Positions 43,829 through 57,489 of a stretch of DNA of 64,000 nt are shown here, one piece after another. Position 1 is the first letter of the stretch; every line of letters begins with the position of its first letter. This DNA is from Hetaerina americana (taxonomy: Eukaryota > Arthropoda > Insecta > Odonata > Calopterygidae). The stretch spans positions 68,163,590-68,227,589 of the forward strand of contig JAKTNV010000006.1 in assembly GCA_022747635.1 (NCBI GenBank). The letters are read 5' to 3'. Under the pieces are notes generated by a model. It had not been told where the DNA came from and did no database searches. It saw only the letters and a list, made by a program, of their open reading frames with translations. The position numbers were made by a program, and so were the translations under genes.

Positions 43829-46261
43829 CGTTACTATGTAAGTATTCCTGTGCAAATGTGCATTTTTTAGAACTCTTGCCTGCCTCACCTCTGTGCGGTT
43901 TGGGTTGTGTTTACCGAGGTGTTTTTCTCAAGTTACTGTAATTTTGAATACTCTGGCGGTGGGCCTGGCTTATCTGAGGATCTCCTTGAGTGTTTAAGGT
44001 ATTCGCAAGGCAGGCCGTCTCCTGCCGTGAACATCTCGTGAACCTGTTTGTAGAATCTTCTTGAGTCTATTTTGGAAATTCTTACGGTGACATTGGCTTA
44101 AAAGAGAATTTTTATGTGTAACTATGGTTTTCACATTAGAATTTACCACCTTTCGTGCAAATCCCTTGTTAGCGTGGGTGTTTGAAAATCATTCCGAATT
44201 TTTAGCTTGTGTGAATGATGGTATTGTACTCATAAATTTCACGGTAATGATTCTCATTATTATTTACTAAGACTAAAATAGTAACAGTTTATTACTTTTG
44301 AATCTTGAAGTTTTTCATCTGTTGGAGTGTTGTCTTCGGGATGTTTTGAAAATGAAATCTTTATTTCCACGCTCCCAGAATATTCCTTCTATCTGTCAAG
44401 GTTATCGATTCCTTGAAAGGTATTCTGTAGTCAGTGCCCTTTATTATTCTGTGGTTAATTGCTAAATTATTATCTGATAAGTGGTATTACTATATATTTA
44501 TTAATTATATTATAAGTGGTATGGAGGATAACAAATAACAATTTGCATACCAATTCGGCTGTCAAATGGTATGCAGCCTGGTTAAGAGTTTCGCTGAGAT
44601 AAAATACGATAATCCATAGTTAACGCAGTTTAGGACGATTCCTTTGGTTGAAGGAAACGTGATTTTCCGTGCAGTTAAGCAACGCGAGGATGACAAGGAT
44701 TACTCTGGTTCGGGAATATACATTTTCTTGATATTCTACATCATTATTTTGCCAATTAAAAGCAAATGATCGAAGTGATAAACATCAATATTATTATTAA
44801 TAATAATAAGGAATCATTTTTTTTATACGCTTAGAATGAAATCATATTGAAATTTGGAAACATTCTTGGAGGAGCTACAAAAATAAGACTGAGATGATTC
44901 CGGTTAGGAATAGCTGGAAACATTCCAAAGTGTTATCGAATAGGTTTTTAAAATTTAACTTTAATTCGCATGAAAATTAAATTGAAAGTTTTTGGATTTT
45001 GATAACATTCTGTCGTATTGTGTATTGAGCCTACAAACTACAGGATTTCGGAGAACCCTTTAGGAATTCGGTCATTTTTGGATAGGCTTATTGTTCAATA
45101 TTTACATTCAACAGATGCTGAGCAATACAGCATTCCTAAACTTTATAAACCCTTTTGAAATTTTAGTGAACTTGTATAAGGAGAGTGGTATGCCAATTTA
45201 TTGTTGATCCCATCACGCCCCATTACATTATATTTTATCTGCCAAGATTCCCTTATTTTACTTTCGGGAGAAGGGAGGGAGAAAAAAATTTTTCTCATTG
45301 GCTGGCATTTGATATTCAGGAGTCAAATGTTACAGTCTGCAGAAAAGGGGAGATGTGTAAGCTTTACCAAAGGAAAGGGTATTTTACTGTTTTTTCTGGC
45401 ATAAAAAATGTGTGGTGAGCTAGAGCCATAAAGCCTTGAGTCTCTAACTACTCAGGTGAAAAAATACGTAATTGTTGACATCTCAACTCATCATGTTCCT
45501 AATCATGTCGTAAAACTTGGGGATTCTAATCAGAAAGGGCTCAAAAATTTTAACTTCGTAGTTACACCACAAGATATATAGATTATGGAGACTAAAGCGT
45601 CACATTCTTAGTATTGTCTTGAATAGATTATTTGTACACCTTATTTGTCCAGCTCTACGGGAGAAATTGAATATATTTTCCAGCAAATGTTTTATAATTG
45701 TCCAGCGCTTAATATCAAAGGTAACATAATTAATTTAAATATTACTTATTAATGAGAAATATGACTTTAAAATGAACTGAATGTAGCCAAGTGGCACGAG
45801 TTTAACTGATATCAAGCTTAGCCACAATCCTTTTATTGCGTTTTAAAGAGTAAATTTTCTCACCCTTATAAATGACCAAAGTTGCATCAAACTAGATTAT
45901 TTCCCAGCGTAACCGTATTTCCAGGAACATTTCATTTTCCTCTCACCCTCACAACGTCTAAACTCTTAAATGAGCGAGTAAGTTTTAGTATCGAGGTTGT
46001 TCTTGGGGATTCCCTCATTGAAGAAGAACAATAACGACACTATAGAAATCCATGTCGCTCACTGCCGCACATTTAAAATAATAGCATCATAGTGTGCATC
46101 AGGGATTTGTTTACCAATCCAGTACTTGACCTATATTGGCATTTAGAACAATAAAAGGACAGTTTTTCAGAAAAAAATTAATGTCTGCTTGAGCGAATAT
46201 TTCATTTCAACCAAACACCAGTATTTCACTAACCATATAACGTAGATACTATAGGGTACAT
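43829..46261. other. AT-rich intergenic DNA, about 2.4 kb
   Basis: A slightly GC-richer patch at 43880-44060 and an open frame at 45185-45418 have no identifiable content. Confidence 0.45.
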
Positions 46262-46680
46262 GGAGTGTTAGGGTGAAAAATAGGAAAAGTTGGGAGGAGA
46301 ATAAAGAATAAAATTCGCGAAAGAATATTCCATAGGAGTAACGGGTACAATAGGTTAATTAGCGATGAATTTAAATGATAATGGAGCGTAGCACGCTGCA
46401 TGAATATGAAACCTGATTTGAAAAGAAAATATGAAAATCAATAGGGGAAGTAAAATAGGTATAGAGAAAGACCATTGCCGAAATTTCAAATTTGGTGCGT
46501 GAAGAGAGAAGAAATCCGATAATACCAATGAAGAGAGAGAAGGAAAGGTAATTCAGGAGTCTATGATAGAATATCATTAAATGGAGAGAGGACAGAAATA
46601 TACTTATTGTTAACACAAAGGGAGGCAGAAGGTATAAAAAACTGAAGAAGAAAAAGCTTTCGCTATACAGGAAGGAAGAA
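46262..46680 (+). mobile_element. RTE-like LINE family A, very old fragment
   Basis: GAAAGAATATTCCATAGGAG corresponds to the AKEAFTRRR codons, ATAATGGAGCGTAGCACGCT to the IWSVAMYGA codons, and the run ending AATTTGGTGCGTGAAGAGAG to EMWVWRR. A C-terminal stretch with AAAGGGAGGCAGAAGGTATA equals KGGRKY. Identity is low and no frame survives. Confidence 0.65.
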
Positions 46681-47559
46681 ATATTTCTTTGGTGTAAAAA
46701 TTAATATTGTTATTGATTTTATAAATGATGATATTTCTCCGTTATAGTAATACTTTCATTACATAACATATCTACGTAATAGTAAACTACCAACTAACTA
46801 CTTTTATAAGCTTTCAACTATACGTATGTCTTCCAGAAGATTGAAGAATATGAAAAATCTAGGATTTTGTGTTATGGAGTAGGTAATGTTGGAGAGGGGA
46901 GCGAATGACATTGCGGAAGAAACCTGATGCTCCATGTGCATAAAAGTGTTTACCGTCGTTTATCACTTTATTTTCTCATTTTTTTTCAAAGAAATGGAGC
47001 ATGCTCCTCCATTTAAAAAATGGGTTTCATTCCATCAAATGGGGCGGGAAATGTGGATGTGGCTCGTATAGAACGATTGAATGAAAGATAGTTCTAGCCT
47101 CCCTCCACCAAAAGCATAATGTGGATACGCTCCTCCCAACAAATGTGCGCATTATTTCTTCGCTGTAATGATTCATGCACCAATACCTCCCCATGGAATA
47201 TAACCTTTTCTGATAAACACGTTGGCTTTTAGATTAGCAAAATTTTGCGTGAAATATTTTAGGAGAGACGTGATTAGTGGTGCTCTTACAAGTTGTTACG
47301 CGTGGCCACGCAATTATTAAGGCATCATGTGCTTCTCAGTCTCCTTCTCCTAAAAATATTTTCTGTGCCAAATTATCTTTTTAAACAAAAAACGGTCAAA
47401 TAAACAACATTAATTTACAAAAAATGAATGCTTCATTTTCATACGTGTAGGTTATAATGTGTTGAATATTTCGTAGAAAACGTTCAATCAAATGTTTTAT
47501 CTAGTGAGAAACATATCCGTTCTACTACCCACATTTACTCAGCATTAGACTTCGTTCAG
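46681..47559. other. AT-rich DNA, nothing assigned
   Basis: It contains a small GGAGCATGCTCC palindrome near 46998. No gene is seen. Confidence 0.4.
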
Positions 47560-48860
47560 AAACTAGCGAGGAGGATATTTATCAGAGGATTTGCGGGAGG
47601 CCGGTCGGCAAGGTGAGAACGGCGGATGGAGGTTTGTGTGCCCTTTCCACATATATGTCTGTATATTATTTCATGTAAATATGTTTATGTTACAGACGGG
47701 AAAGTACATATATGGAATCAGAAAGCATAGGTTCAGCCCCTGGAGGGTGCAAAGGGAGTGAGGAGGAAAGTTTGAGGGTCATGAATCATAAAATCTCTAG
47801 CTGCAGCCTCTTCGCATCCGAAGAGATAGCGGCAGGAACTAACCCTACTTTCTCATCTCGACGACAAAACCCAAACCTCTCCCACGATTATAACCCCACC
47901 AATGCCACCCCATTCCAGCACTCAGGACCACCTTCGGTTCGTGCAGATTTCCCCCCTCTCAATTCCATTCCCTCCACCCTCTTCCAGCATCAAAAAGCCT
48001 CCTTGGCCAGAAACCTCCACCTCTCTTTCTTATCACCTCCCTTTCTTACCGCAACCCATCTCCCCACCCCGCCTTCTTAACCCTTCTCTTCTAGTCCTCA
48101 ATATTCCCTTAGTTCACCTCAAAACTGTTCCACCTTCCCTTCTTCGCATATAACACGCAGGAAGGCGCTTTGTCAAAGCCTACAAGACTATAGGAAGGGG
48201 TTCGGGAGGGAACCATGGAGGTTTTGTGGAGGGGGTGGCTTATGGCGTTACCAGAGGCGTGGGGAAATGATGTGTGTTTGGAGAAGGTCTGGAGAATGGA
48301 GGAAGATGTCACCTTTACCTGAAGTCTCCGAGCAACCGGCAAGATCTTGCATCGCATTTTGCCCCGACCCGCCGCGTGGGGGGGAGGGGGAGAGGCCGTC
48401 ACCTCCCCAAAAGATCCCTACTCCTACCGCGCGGCACCCCACCCCCTCCTCCGAACCACCACTCCCGACCATTCCTCTTCTCACTGCCTTCAACGTTTTA
48501 ATGAACTCGTCGAGAGGGTTTTGGGCCGTTTTTTCTTTCGCTAAAGGGGCGGGTTGGGAGTGGGGAAACGAGTCTCTCCTCCCTCTCGGTCTCTTCTCGT
48601 TCTCGCTCAACCCCCCTCACCAACAAACTCCTTATACATCCGAGCGTTTAGAAGATCCCATTTTGTAAATTCCCGGGGAAACGAATTGAGGTCTTAATCT
48701 GGGGGAAGAATTCAACACCCACTCGGAACTCCCGAAGTCTCTGGGTGAGGAGCTCTTGGGACGGGATGCGCGCAGGAGTTGGGGTGGCAAAGGATAGGTG
48801 GTTAGTGGTAGGTATTTACCAGTTTGTTGGTTTTGATGCGTTTAGAAGTTGGATGGTAAA
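47560..48860. other. GC-rich, polypyrimidine-rich block; no proven gene
   Basis: The composition changes sharply from AT-rich to GC-rich. Open frames occur on both strands (47712-48080 plus, 122 codons; 48267-48668 plus; 48248-48610 minus), rich in proline, serine and histidine and without a domain, as expected from C/T-rich DNA. The block could be a host promoter/first exon, or the 5' region of a GC-rich LINE like that at 29.9-32.0 kb, but I find no shared motif to prove either. Confidence 0.35.
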
Positions 48861-50160
48861 GGTGAATGTAAGATAAATGACTATCTGAAAGTCTAATTTG
48901 TGGTTTTTTAGCGAATTATGTTAATTTTACCAGAGAGTGCAAATAAAAGGAACGGCGCGAAGTTCTGAAGTGGCCTATATAAGTTTCTCCATCAATTAAG
49001 AATCATTTGTCATATTAACCCGAATTTACGCTTTTTTTTGCTGGGGAACACAAAAAATGCTATAAAGGATTTGGTGAAATAACCCCACCGCTCATTTTTG
49101 AGTGTTTCATAAAAGATCCTCCAGCTCTTTTTATTGCCATCGAGTGAAGAAACGACGATAAAAAGTACGACACTATGGATAAGCCCTATTTCTCATTTTT
49201 CTGTTTAAAATAATTCGCAGGAATTCGCTCCACCGAGGATTTTATTTGCTATGCCATAAAATGGCTAAAGATTAAAAGGCATTGCTGTTCAAAATATTTC
49301 CTACTTTGATTATTAATCATAATTTATTATATTATTTTTAAGGTTAACTTTTGAAACTAAAATTTATTTCATCCTAATGTGTTTTTCATCATTTTTAACA
49401 AACAAAAATATACCCGTGAATTTGTAATCTCAATAGGACGAATTAAGGCCTCTTCTTCATAAGCTTACAATCAAGAATAGCTTATGTCAATGGCTTTAAA
49501 TTTTTACTCTGTATGCTTTCATCCCCTGAGAGATATTTAAATTTATTTTTGGTATCAGTGAGTATTTAATTTTTCTCCGTCATAAAATTATATTACTTAT
49601 AGTAGATTAAAATATGTTCCCGTTCAATCAGGCTTATACTGAGTAAACGTGGAATTAAGGTGTAGCTATTTTTCACAATCTATTTTATCGCTTTTAATGC
49701 GTAATTTTACGAGCATTAATTTGTATTTGATTGTGATTTTCCCATTTAATAATCATTGTCTGCTCTTTGATTTCCAAATGTGACAAACCTTGCATGTATT
49801 CAGTTTCTTTATTTCTGGAGAAAAATATGTATCTATTCATAACAGATTGCTACACTAATAAGATTATATTTTAAGCAGAATAAAAGTATTTCCAATATAA
49901 TTAGGGAAGAAAACCCAGACGGCAACTTAACTTCACGTTAACGTTGATTACAGCTTTTGTTGGCACACTAGTGATTTTCACCTGAGACTGGAAGAGTCAA
50001 ATAATTGCATAAAATTTTGCGTCAATTTTTTCTCCAATATCTTCACCCCCCCCCCCTAATCATGAAAATATAATAAATATACATAAATTAGGTAAAACTC
50101 CTCCAACGACACAATGAGGTCCACGATTTTCAAAAACCATTCCTGCAAATATGCAAAAAT
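48861..50160. other. AT-rich DNA, nothing assigned
   Basis: Contains a poly-C run near 50046-50057. No gene or repeat recognised. Confidence 0.45.
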
Positions 50161-50169
50161 ATAACGATT

Positions 50170-50312
50170 AACAATGCAAAAATATTTCCTTGTCCGAGAC
50201 TTGCACCACAGATCTTTTGACTCGCCGGTCTTTTATGTGTGTTCCTATACTTTTTTCTTATATAAATTTCCATGTTAATGAGTATTTGTTCGGATTTTTC
50301 GTGTTTGCTTGT
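50170..50312. repeat. SINE family 1 split into two opposed halves
   Basis: At 50170-50227 the minus strand carries the head end (GAAATATTTTTGC, and a B-box region decayed to CTGTGGTGCAAGTCTCGG). At 50229-50312 the plus strand carries the body and 3' end (CTTTTATGTGTGTTCCTATA, TTATATAAATTTCC, GAGTATTTGTTCGG, TTTTTCGTGTTTG). The two halves belong together in a normal copy but are inverted relative to one another here. Confidence 0.75.
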
Positions 50313-50347
50313 ATATTTAATTGATGGAATGTATCCTTATGTATGTA

Positions 50348-50350
<3 letters not shown>

Positions 50351-50425
<75 letters not shown>

Positions 50426-50446
50426 TATATATATATATATATAACT
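50351..50446. repeat. (TA)n microsatellite with an AC interruption
   Basis: About 95 bp of TA repeats with ACACACA near 50417, located just 3' of a SINE family 1 remnant, as at the other copies. Confidence 0.95.
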
Positions 50447-52159
50447 GTATATATAAATCAATATTAAGATCAGGAATCATAGCGTGATAAGTTTAGGAAT
50501 TACAGTTTGTAATTTGAAGTTACTGTTCCTCGTTTTATAACAGCGGAACTCTCTGAACGGGAATTTAAAACAAAGCATTTTTCCAGTTTCCCCAAAAGTA
50601 ATTTTCCAGCATACTTGTGCTCAGGTTAACCAGAAAAAACCGTGAATATTTATTCAAGCAATACTGCCTGGTGTGTAATTTTTGTGGCCTTACCAATTTC
50701 AGTGTCAGAATCAATATCGCCATAAATATTCAAAGCAAGAGAGTGCCCCCCTTTAATGGAGAAACTTGGTTGCTCGTCCCTCTGGATAACACATGCGCGC
50801 GAGTGCGCGAACACACCCACACAATTCTATCTTGAACTTTCGTTTCCCACCGCCCCATTTCGGAAGGCGTTGAGATCGGAAGAAGTCGTCTTCAATTTCC
50901 GCGCCGATAAACACCTATCAAACATTTAAACGGATCGACGAATAAAGTTTCTTGGTCTACTCCCGACATCCGAAGGGAAACGGTTAGACGGGTGAGAGCG
51001 GACTCGGCTTTATGTCTGCTTCCTATTCATTCCAGCGGGCCCGAGAGGAATAAAACGCGTTGAAATGAAATGAGACACGCAGATTTGCGAGAGAAAGGAA
51101 TGGGAGTAATATTGAAGAGGAAGCTTTTGGAAAATGGCGATGCTTCAAAAAATGGCATTTTTCTCAGTATCTGTAAATGAAAGTCTTCCTTTTCTTTTGA
51201 CTTGGAATAAGATGTGATAATATATTTCAAAGCGGAAAGTCATTGTCACCATAAACTTTGGACATGGATGGAACCAAGTAAAGTCGGGGAAATACTGCAG
51301 AAAATGCGATCGTACAATCAAACAAAAAAGCGAATTTCAATGGAATACGGAAGTAAATGTGCATTTACGTTACTCGCATAAATTGTTTGGATATGTGGCA
51401 CTCAAACGATATTTGTAGCGTGATGGGCTCTCAGTTTCAGCACTTTCCCTTTTAGTTTTCCGTGCCAGCTGACATAACATTCTAAACCACAGAAGTACTT
51501 TGTAAAAGTAACAATCCATATTACCACAATTATTTAATTGGCAGTTCTTAAAAAGGTTTTCAGTCAAAAGGTCAAACAATGGAATTTCTCCATCCTGTGG
51601 ATAAAATGGATTAAAACAATCTCATAAATCAATGCTTGTTTTCAAAAGCTTAGAATTAATATTAACTGTGGAATTTCTGTACTTCATTTTATCTCTACGT
51701 ACGCAATTCTTGCAATTGATCTATACACATTGACGTTTTATGCATTGCTTTTATGATGAATCAGGAAAATGTTTTGACCTGAATATTTTTTCAAGCTTTT
51801 ATGATAGCCATGCTGAAAACTGTAGCAATAAACACATTAAAGTTTTCACTTATTCAGAAATGTGTTTTATTAACATCCATAAAATTCTCGAATTTTACCT
51901 AGGTGCTGTAAGAGCCTCATGCCAGGAAGAATACTTTCAGAAAAATTAAACTCTGGCTGAAAATATAGGTACCTTTAAATAAACTGAATGGCTGAAAACT
52001 TATGTTTCCATTCCGTCCATGCAAAAGATGACGCTTTCTTGGTGATGATCAAGTTCACATCGTCGTAAATATTTCATTTCATGCCTTGCGGAGAAGATCC
52101 ATCTAGTCTTTCATATTAGCCAGCTACAAGGCTATCCATTAATATGTCATTTCACCTCT
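50447..52159. other. Intergenic DNA, nothing assigned
   Basis: A CG/GC alternating patch (ATGCGCGCGAGTGCGCGAAC) lies near 50793. Open frames are short, on both strands, and unassignable. Confidence 0.4.
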
Positions 52160-53640
52160 CTTTTGTTTGATTAGGCCGATTCAAACATACCCATTTGGGC
52201 GAGCCGTATTGGTGGAGCTGGTTCTCTACAGCAACACGAATTGGTACCTTTATGTGCGGTGTCCTATTTCTTTTCCCATGATTCCTTTCGGGACGGCCGT
52301 GCCTTTGATCGTCATACTCGCGGCATCAACCCTCACCCCTTTATTCTCTTCTCACCACCTCGCACATTCTGTTCCCACCACTCGCTCCAACGAACCGGTG
52401 TCCCTTCGTCTCTTCTCATTCGTCCTTCCCCCTCCCTTTGATCTCCATCCAATTCTATCCCCTCCTCCTCTTAGCCCATCCCTCTCCGGTCCTTCCCTTT
52501 CACTCCTCTCATCCTTAGCCTTTCTCCACTCCAACACTTTCCCTCTTTACCTTCATTTTCAATCTCAAAAGTCTGTTGCATTATTTCATATACTTTCCCT
52601 ACTTTAATTTTTAGTCTCCGTCCGTTCAAGGGACCCCCATCTTACCCTCAAGACTAATCCCATCTGCTTTCTGGAGGTAAAGCCAAATAAGTTTCACTTC
52701 TCCGTATAACCTCTCCATTCCTTTATCTTCCCTCTACACCGTCCTAAAGGAAACCTAACTTAGGATGTATACCAGTTTCTCATACTCTCTCTCTCTCTCT
52801 CGTACCTCCTCCCTGGTAAAGAACCTCCCTTCCTTACCCCACTTTTAGTATCACAATTTCTCCCCCCAGAAGCTGAATAATTCCAGAGTTCCGCCCGAAT
52901 GCTACCGATTGGATGTCTGGGGTTATATTTCCTATTCATTGGTTCGGGTCGCCGGATGGCCTCGTTTTTAAGGTCATGTTTTTTTTCTATCCACACACTC
53001 ACGCAGAGGGTTGCCTGGATGTGAAAATGGCCGCTCACCTCCAATTTTGGCGGGATTTGCAGAAAGTTTCTTCTGACGTGATTGATGAGTTGATTGAGTT
53101 GACGGAGTAATTATTTGCCTCATCTTCACCTTTTCCCCAGCTCCTCCTTGTCAGCCTTCTTCGTCACTTCCACTCTCTCCCCTCCAATCAATTTGTCGGT
53201 GGAAAACATGGCCCGAGACACGCCCCATCTGCGGAGACAAAATTGTGCGTTCGTAAAATATTATAAAAGTCGCGATACGGCGTGCCTAATGGAAAGGACA
53301 ACCCTTTTAATTAGCAATTTCCCCTCCCTTTCAGTGGGCGTTGGAACGAGTAAATCACAACGAACCGACCCGTATCTCATGATACCTGAAAACTTCAGTC
53401 TTCGCTTTTGTGCAGGTTGTAATATTAAGCTTTATTTTTTTCTGCTCCTTTTTGTCTTTCACCTGCGTAACCCTAGGTTTGAGGAAAATATTTTTGTCTT
53501 TGTGATCTTTTATTTAGGAGCATGTTTCGCTTATTCGAGAGCCCGGTTCTGCTCCCTAAGAGTAATAACCCATAGCAAACGAGTTTTGGGTCGTTTTATT
53601 TGAGCTCAAAGAGATTTTGCGAAAGGTGAGCTTATAGAAC
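52160..53640. promoter_or_regulatory. GC/CpG- and pyrimidine-rich block, possible promoter or first exon
   Basis: A compositionally distinct block with a long C/T-rich tract (52330-52560), a CT dinucleotide run (52783-52800), an inverted CCAAT box (ATTGG near 52938), and a small well-initiated frame at 53023-53110 (AAAATGG context). None of the longer frames has a domain. It could be the 5' region of a host gene; no downstream exon was found in the window. Confidence 0.3.
53023..53110 (+). CDS. Possible small ORF or first coding exon (about 28 codons)
   Basis: An ATG in good Kozak-like context (GTGAAAATGGCC) opens MAAHLQFWRDLQKVSSDVID and ends at TAA 53108-53110. It is amphipathic and acidic at its end, and lies in the GC-rich block. 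There is no homology that I recognise. It may equally be chance. Confidence 0.2.
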
Positions 53641-56600
53641 CAGGAGCCCCTTTCAAAGGAGGAGGGCGGAGTCTGATCCTCTTGATCATTTGTCAAACTC
53701 GTAACCTCCTCCACCTTAAGTATTCTTCTCTCAATCCCCTCCTCTATTAGCTTTCAGTTGGGTTAAATAGACTGTGGAGGGATAATAAGCCAGGAGGATG
53801 GGTAGGAGGAAAAAACTAAATTACTTCTCAAAGAATTTCTGGGAAATAGTTCCACAAGACTTTGCCTTGAAAGTTAATCACATCATAAAACTTCCGAAAT
53901 CATGAAGAAGGGTGCATTCATATGGACTTCATTCAAAGTGGAGGTATATGATTAGTACACGTGTTCTCTAGTAACAGTGCTTGAGTCGAACATTATACGT
54001 ACATGTACCCCTACCAAATGGTGGTGAAATCGGAAAAAGCCTGAGGTGGGTTACTTACATTTTTATGTGGTGTTACTGCCTATGAATAATGGGAACTAAA
54101 ACTTTACTTGTTCTATACATTTTGAAGTAATAATGATGGATGAAATTCAGGATTTAATTATCTTCATCATCAAATGTACAAATTAAGAGCTTGTTATTTG
54201 TTTTAACCTTTGGTTTAGAAATTTGAGAATTAATATGTACATACTAGATTTAGGTTAAGCATAAGAAGTAGGAATACATGTTGTATAATAAATACATGTA
54301 TAATAAAATAATATTTTATAATAATATACTTGTATATTCTTGCCGATTAAATTGGCATACGTATTTGCACTTTCAGTATTCAAGAGACTTCCTCGTCTTA
54401 TATTAATCCAGTGCCAAAAATAGACATACTACTATTTTCTTTTTTCTGAAAACTATCCTTAATTAATTTAAAATTCATATTAGTGCCAAATAAATTATTT
54501 CAGTGGACTATAGCGCAAAATATGTATTTCTCATAAAAAGAATAGCCCCACCTTTAGGAAGAAATAAGGCTATAGGAATCCATATTGTTTCCAAATATAT
54601 TATATGTAATACTTGAGTGAAAGATCGTGCAGCTTAAACTATACCGCAGTGCGATGTTAACTCATCTATTTTTGTTAAGACAAACCCCAAAACCATCACC
54701 TGAGTGATTTTAGAGCTATAAAGGTAAGATTTACAATTTAAGTTCAATTTGAGGCTATGGCGTCAATTACGGGTTATATTTAAATAAATAAAATTAGGAA
54801 TATTTTTACTCTGATTAAATAATTTTCACCAAATAGGTTTTGTCATTACCAAGGAAATAATAATTAACATTTTATTCTAGAAGAAAATTATATAGTAATA
54901 TATGAAAGTTAAGAAAGAGGGGAGTTGATTGGACAGAGCTTTAACACCACTATTTTCGAAATTCATTAACTCTAGCCCCAGAATTTCTATCTGAAAGAAA
55001 CAGCGAGAAACTATAGATGTACTTGAGATTTTCAAATTCCATCAAGGTGTTAATAATTGAAACTATTCGTTTCCGATGCAAATGGAATGAGGTACCTATG
55101 GATTATATAAAGTATGCACAAATGGTTAATAATATACAGTGACGATAGGATTGATATACATAATTTGCCGCACATCGGTAATGGAAAGGATTTTGATTCA
55201 AGATTCTTGATTTTGGTTCAAATTTAATTAACTATGTTGACCGAGATAACTGAAAGAACGAGTAAAATACCAAGTGGCCAAAGTTCATGGCATTATTTTT
55301 GTGCACTTATTGCTATGATTATGATTATCCATAGTTTTATTGTTTACAACGATAATTAAATTCATTGCATATTTTTTTCGGATTATCAATTAATATGTTT
55401 CATATTAATGTCGTGAGTATGCACAAATTATTATTCCATTTGAAAACAAATGTGCTTTATCCATTTGGAAATTTCAATATAAATAAATGTAGATATCAGG
55501 TAAAGACATAAATTTCAATAGACAAAGTATGGAATGAATGCAGATATGGATGGGAGCTAATAATTATCTCTCCAATGAATCCTTATTCGAATTTTCTTAG
55601 TTTCAGCGAAAGGATAATCTATAGACCAGTATACTCCAAATGACCTGATAAAACTGATTCCTATTATTGGTGGGATGAAAATGAAAAAGAGATTGTAATC
55701 GACAGGATTAGGAAATAATCTCACCACTGCACGCCAACATTTGTTTCAACATAGGTTAATAAAATGTTTCACGTTAATTTGCTTTCCTAGTTTCCAGGGC
55801 TTCTTCCGACAAACATTTAGTCATAAAAATTAACTCATTCACACTGGACTTAATTATATTAATCAAATCAGTTATGTTCAGCATAAGAAGGCATACGTTT
55901 AATGAATTCTACCTAGAATATGAATAAAAGTGTGGTTTATATTAGGCGAACACACTATAATTTACTAAAATATTTTTCATTTGCGTACATGTACTAATTA
56001 ATATTAAAATTTTTAGTAAAAACATGCATATAGCGACTAGAATCAAATGTGTGAAATCACATTTTGAAACGCAGGTAATTTAGGTCAATACAAGTATGCG
56101 ATCAGATATGTTAATACATTTGTTTTGATAAACGTTTTCTTACATGAACTAAGGGAGGAAACGCTCAATTCAAAAACTTCATAGGTTTCACATTTTTTAC
56201 TACCAGCTTCAGTTAAATTTTCCATGAACCCGGGACGATGCACTAATACACTAGCAAGCTCTAAATTACCTGTAAAAATCTCCGATCCCTATATTACATA
56301 TTAAAAGAGCTCATCTATTAGCTCTGTATATCTTCTACCGGAAATAATATCATGCAAAAAGACTATTTATTCCTCCATCTGATTTACTTTTCCAGTATCC
56401 TTCACGGCTTTCGGCATCCCGTGTTCCTCAGTATTTTCTGTATCCATTTTTCCTACCTTTTTCGAATATCTTCATACCTTGTCTAGAAATTCTTTGTCTT
56501 CCGGCAAAATTCTTCCATTATTAATACTATGACGAGCCCACAAAAACTATTCGTTATTCAGTTCCCAAAATTCTTGAGCAGTTATGCAGGAATTTTATAT

Positions 56601-57489
56601 GTGACCACGCCCTTCTTTGAACTCATTTTCTTTAAAGCCTTTTCAAAAATCAAGTGAAGTATTCCTGGTCTTAAACCCATCATTGATTTCAGATTTCCTT
56701 TCATAACCTATTTATTTGAAAGAATATTCTGATATCACTAAACTCGAGTGATTGTTGTCCTGAAAGTTTTAGCTAGCGAAATCTAATATTAATAGTATTC
56801 ACGCATAAGAACCAATTATATGCGTGGATAAAAGCCAGTAGATTTGGTTAAACTCTTTGGGTTTCTGACTAAGTTACGAAATACTTTTCAAATCCCAAAA
56901 AGACTGATAACCTAGATCAATTTTCTCGTGGTGTTTTGACTCAAAAAATGATAAAATAGGCTCTCTGTAAACGCTGACCTTTTTATCGTGTAATGAACAC
57001 ACTCAATGCTAAACATTTTTTCTTTTAATGAAACTCTTCATTGAATTCACTCGTCAAGCGCCCTAGGAAAAGTGGGATTAAAAATTGCGAAATTTCATTT
57101 TTGTGGCCGATTTTTTTCAATTTCAAGGCAAAGAGCAAGGAAGCCTAGATTTGGTGAGACGCTCAGCAATTCCATTGTAGAGAAATTTTAACAGAAACGC
57201 TTTTGCCTCTACTAACTATTCCCGCCTCCAGACTTAAACTGACCCAAACATTAAAAATATTTTTTAATTATGTGCTCACATCAGTTCACATTTGATCATG
57301 TATATCTCTTTATAATTCCTCACTTGAATTATTTTTCTTGAATCTACACACATGCATGACTAATGAGCACGGAAATAGTGAGTAGAATGTTAAGAAAATT
57401 GGTCAGATGACACTATATCTCTCTTAAATCAATCTGGAGGAAATTTATGAAAAATAAAGGAACGAAATAATATTATACTTGAGGTTAAA
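53641..57489. other. AT-rich intergenic DNA, about 3.8 kb
   Basis: The longest repeat-free stretch in the window: very AT-rich, with only short frames, no tRNA-like sequence, and no splice-bounded open frame that I can support. Confidence 0.5.

Noticed and set aside
47712..48668. Proline/serine-rich ORFs as a host gene
   Set aside because: Open frames exist on both strands because the DNA is C/T-rich; no domain, splice pair or start context supports them.
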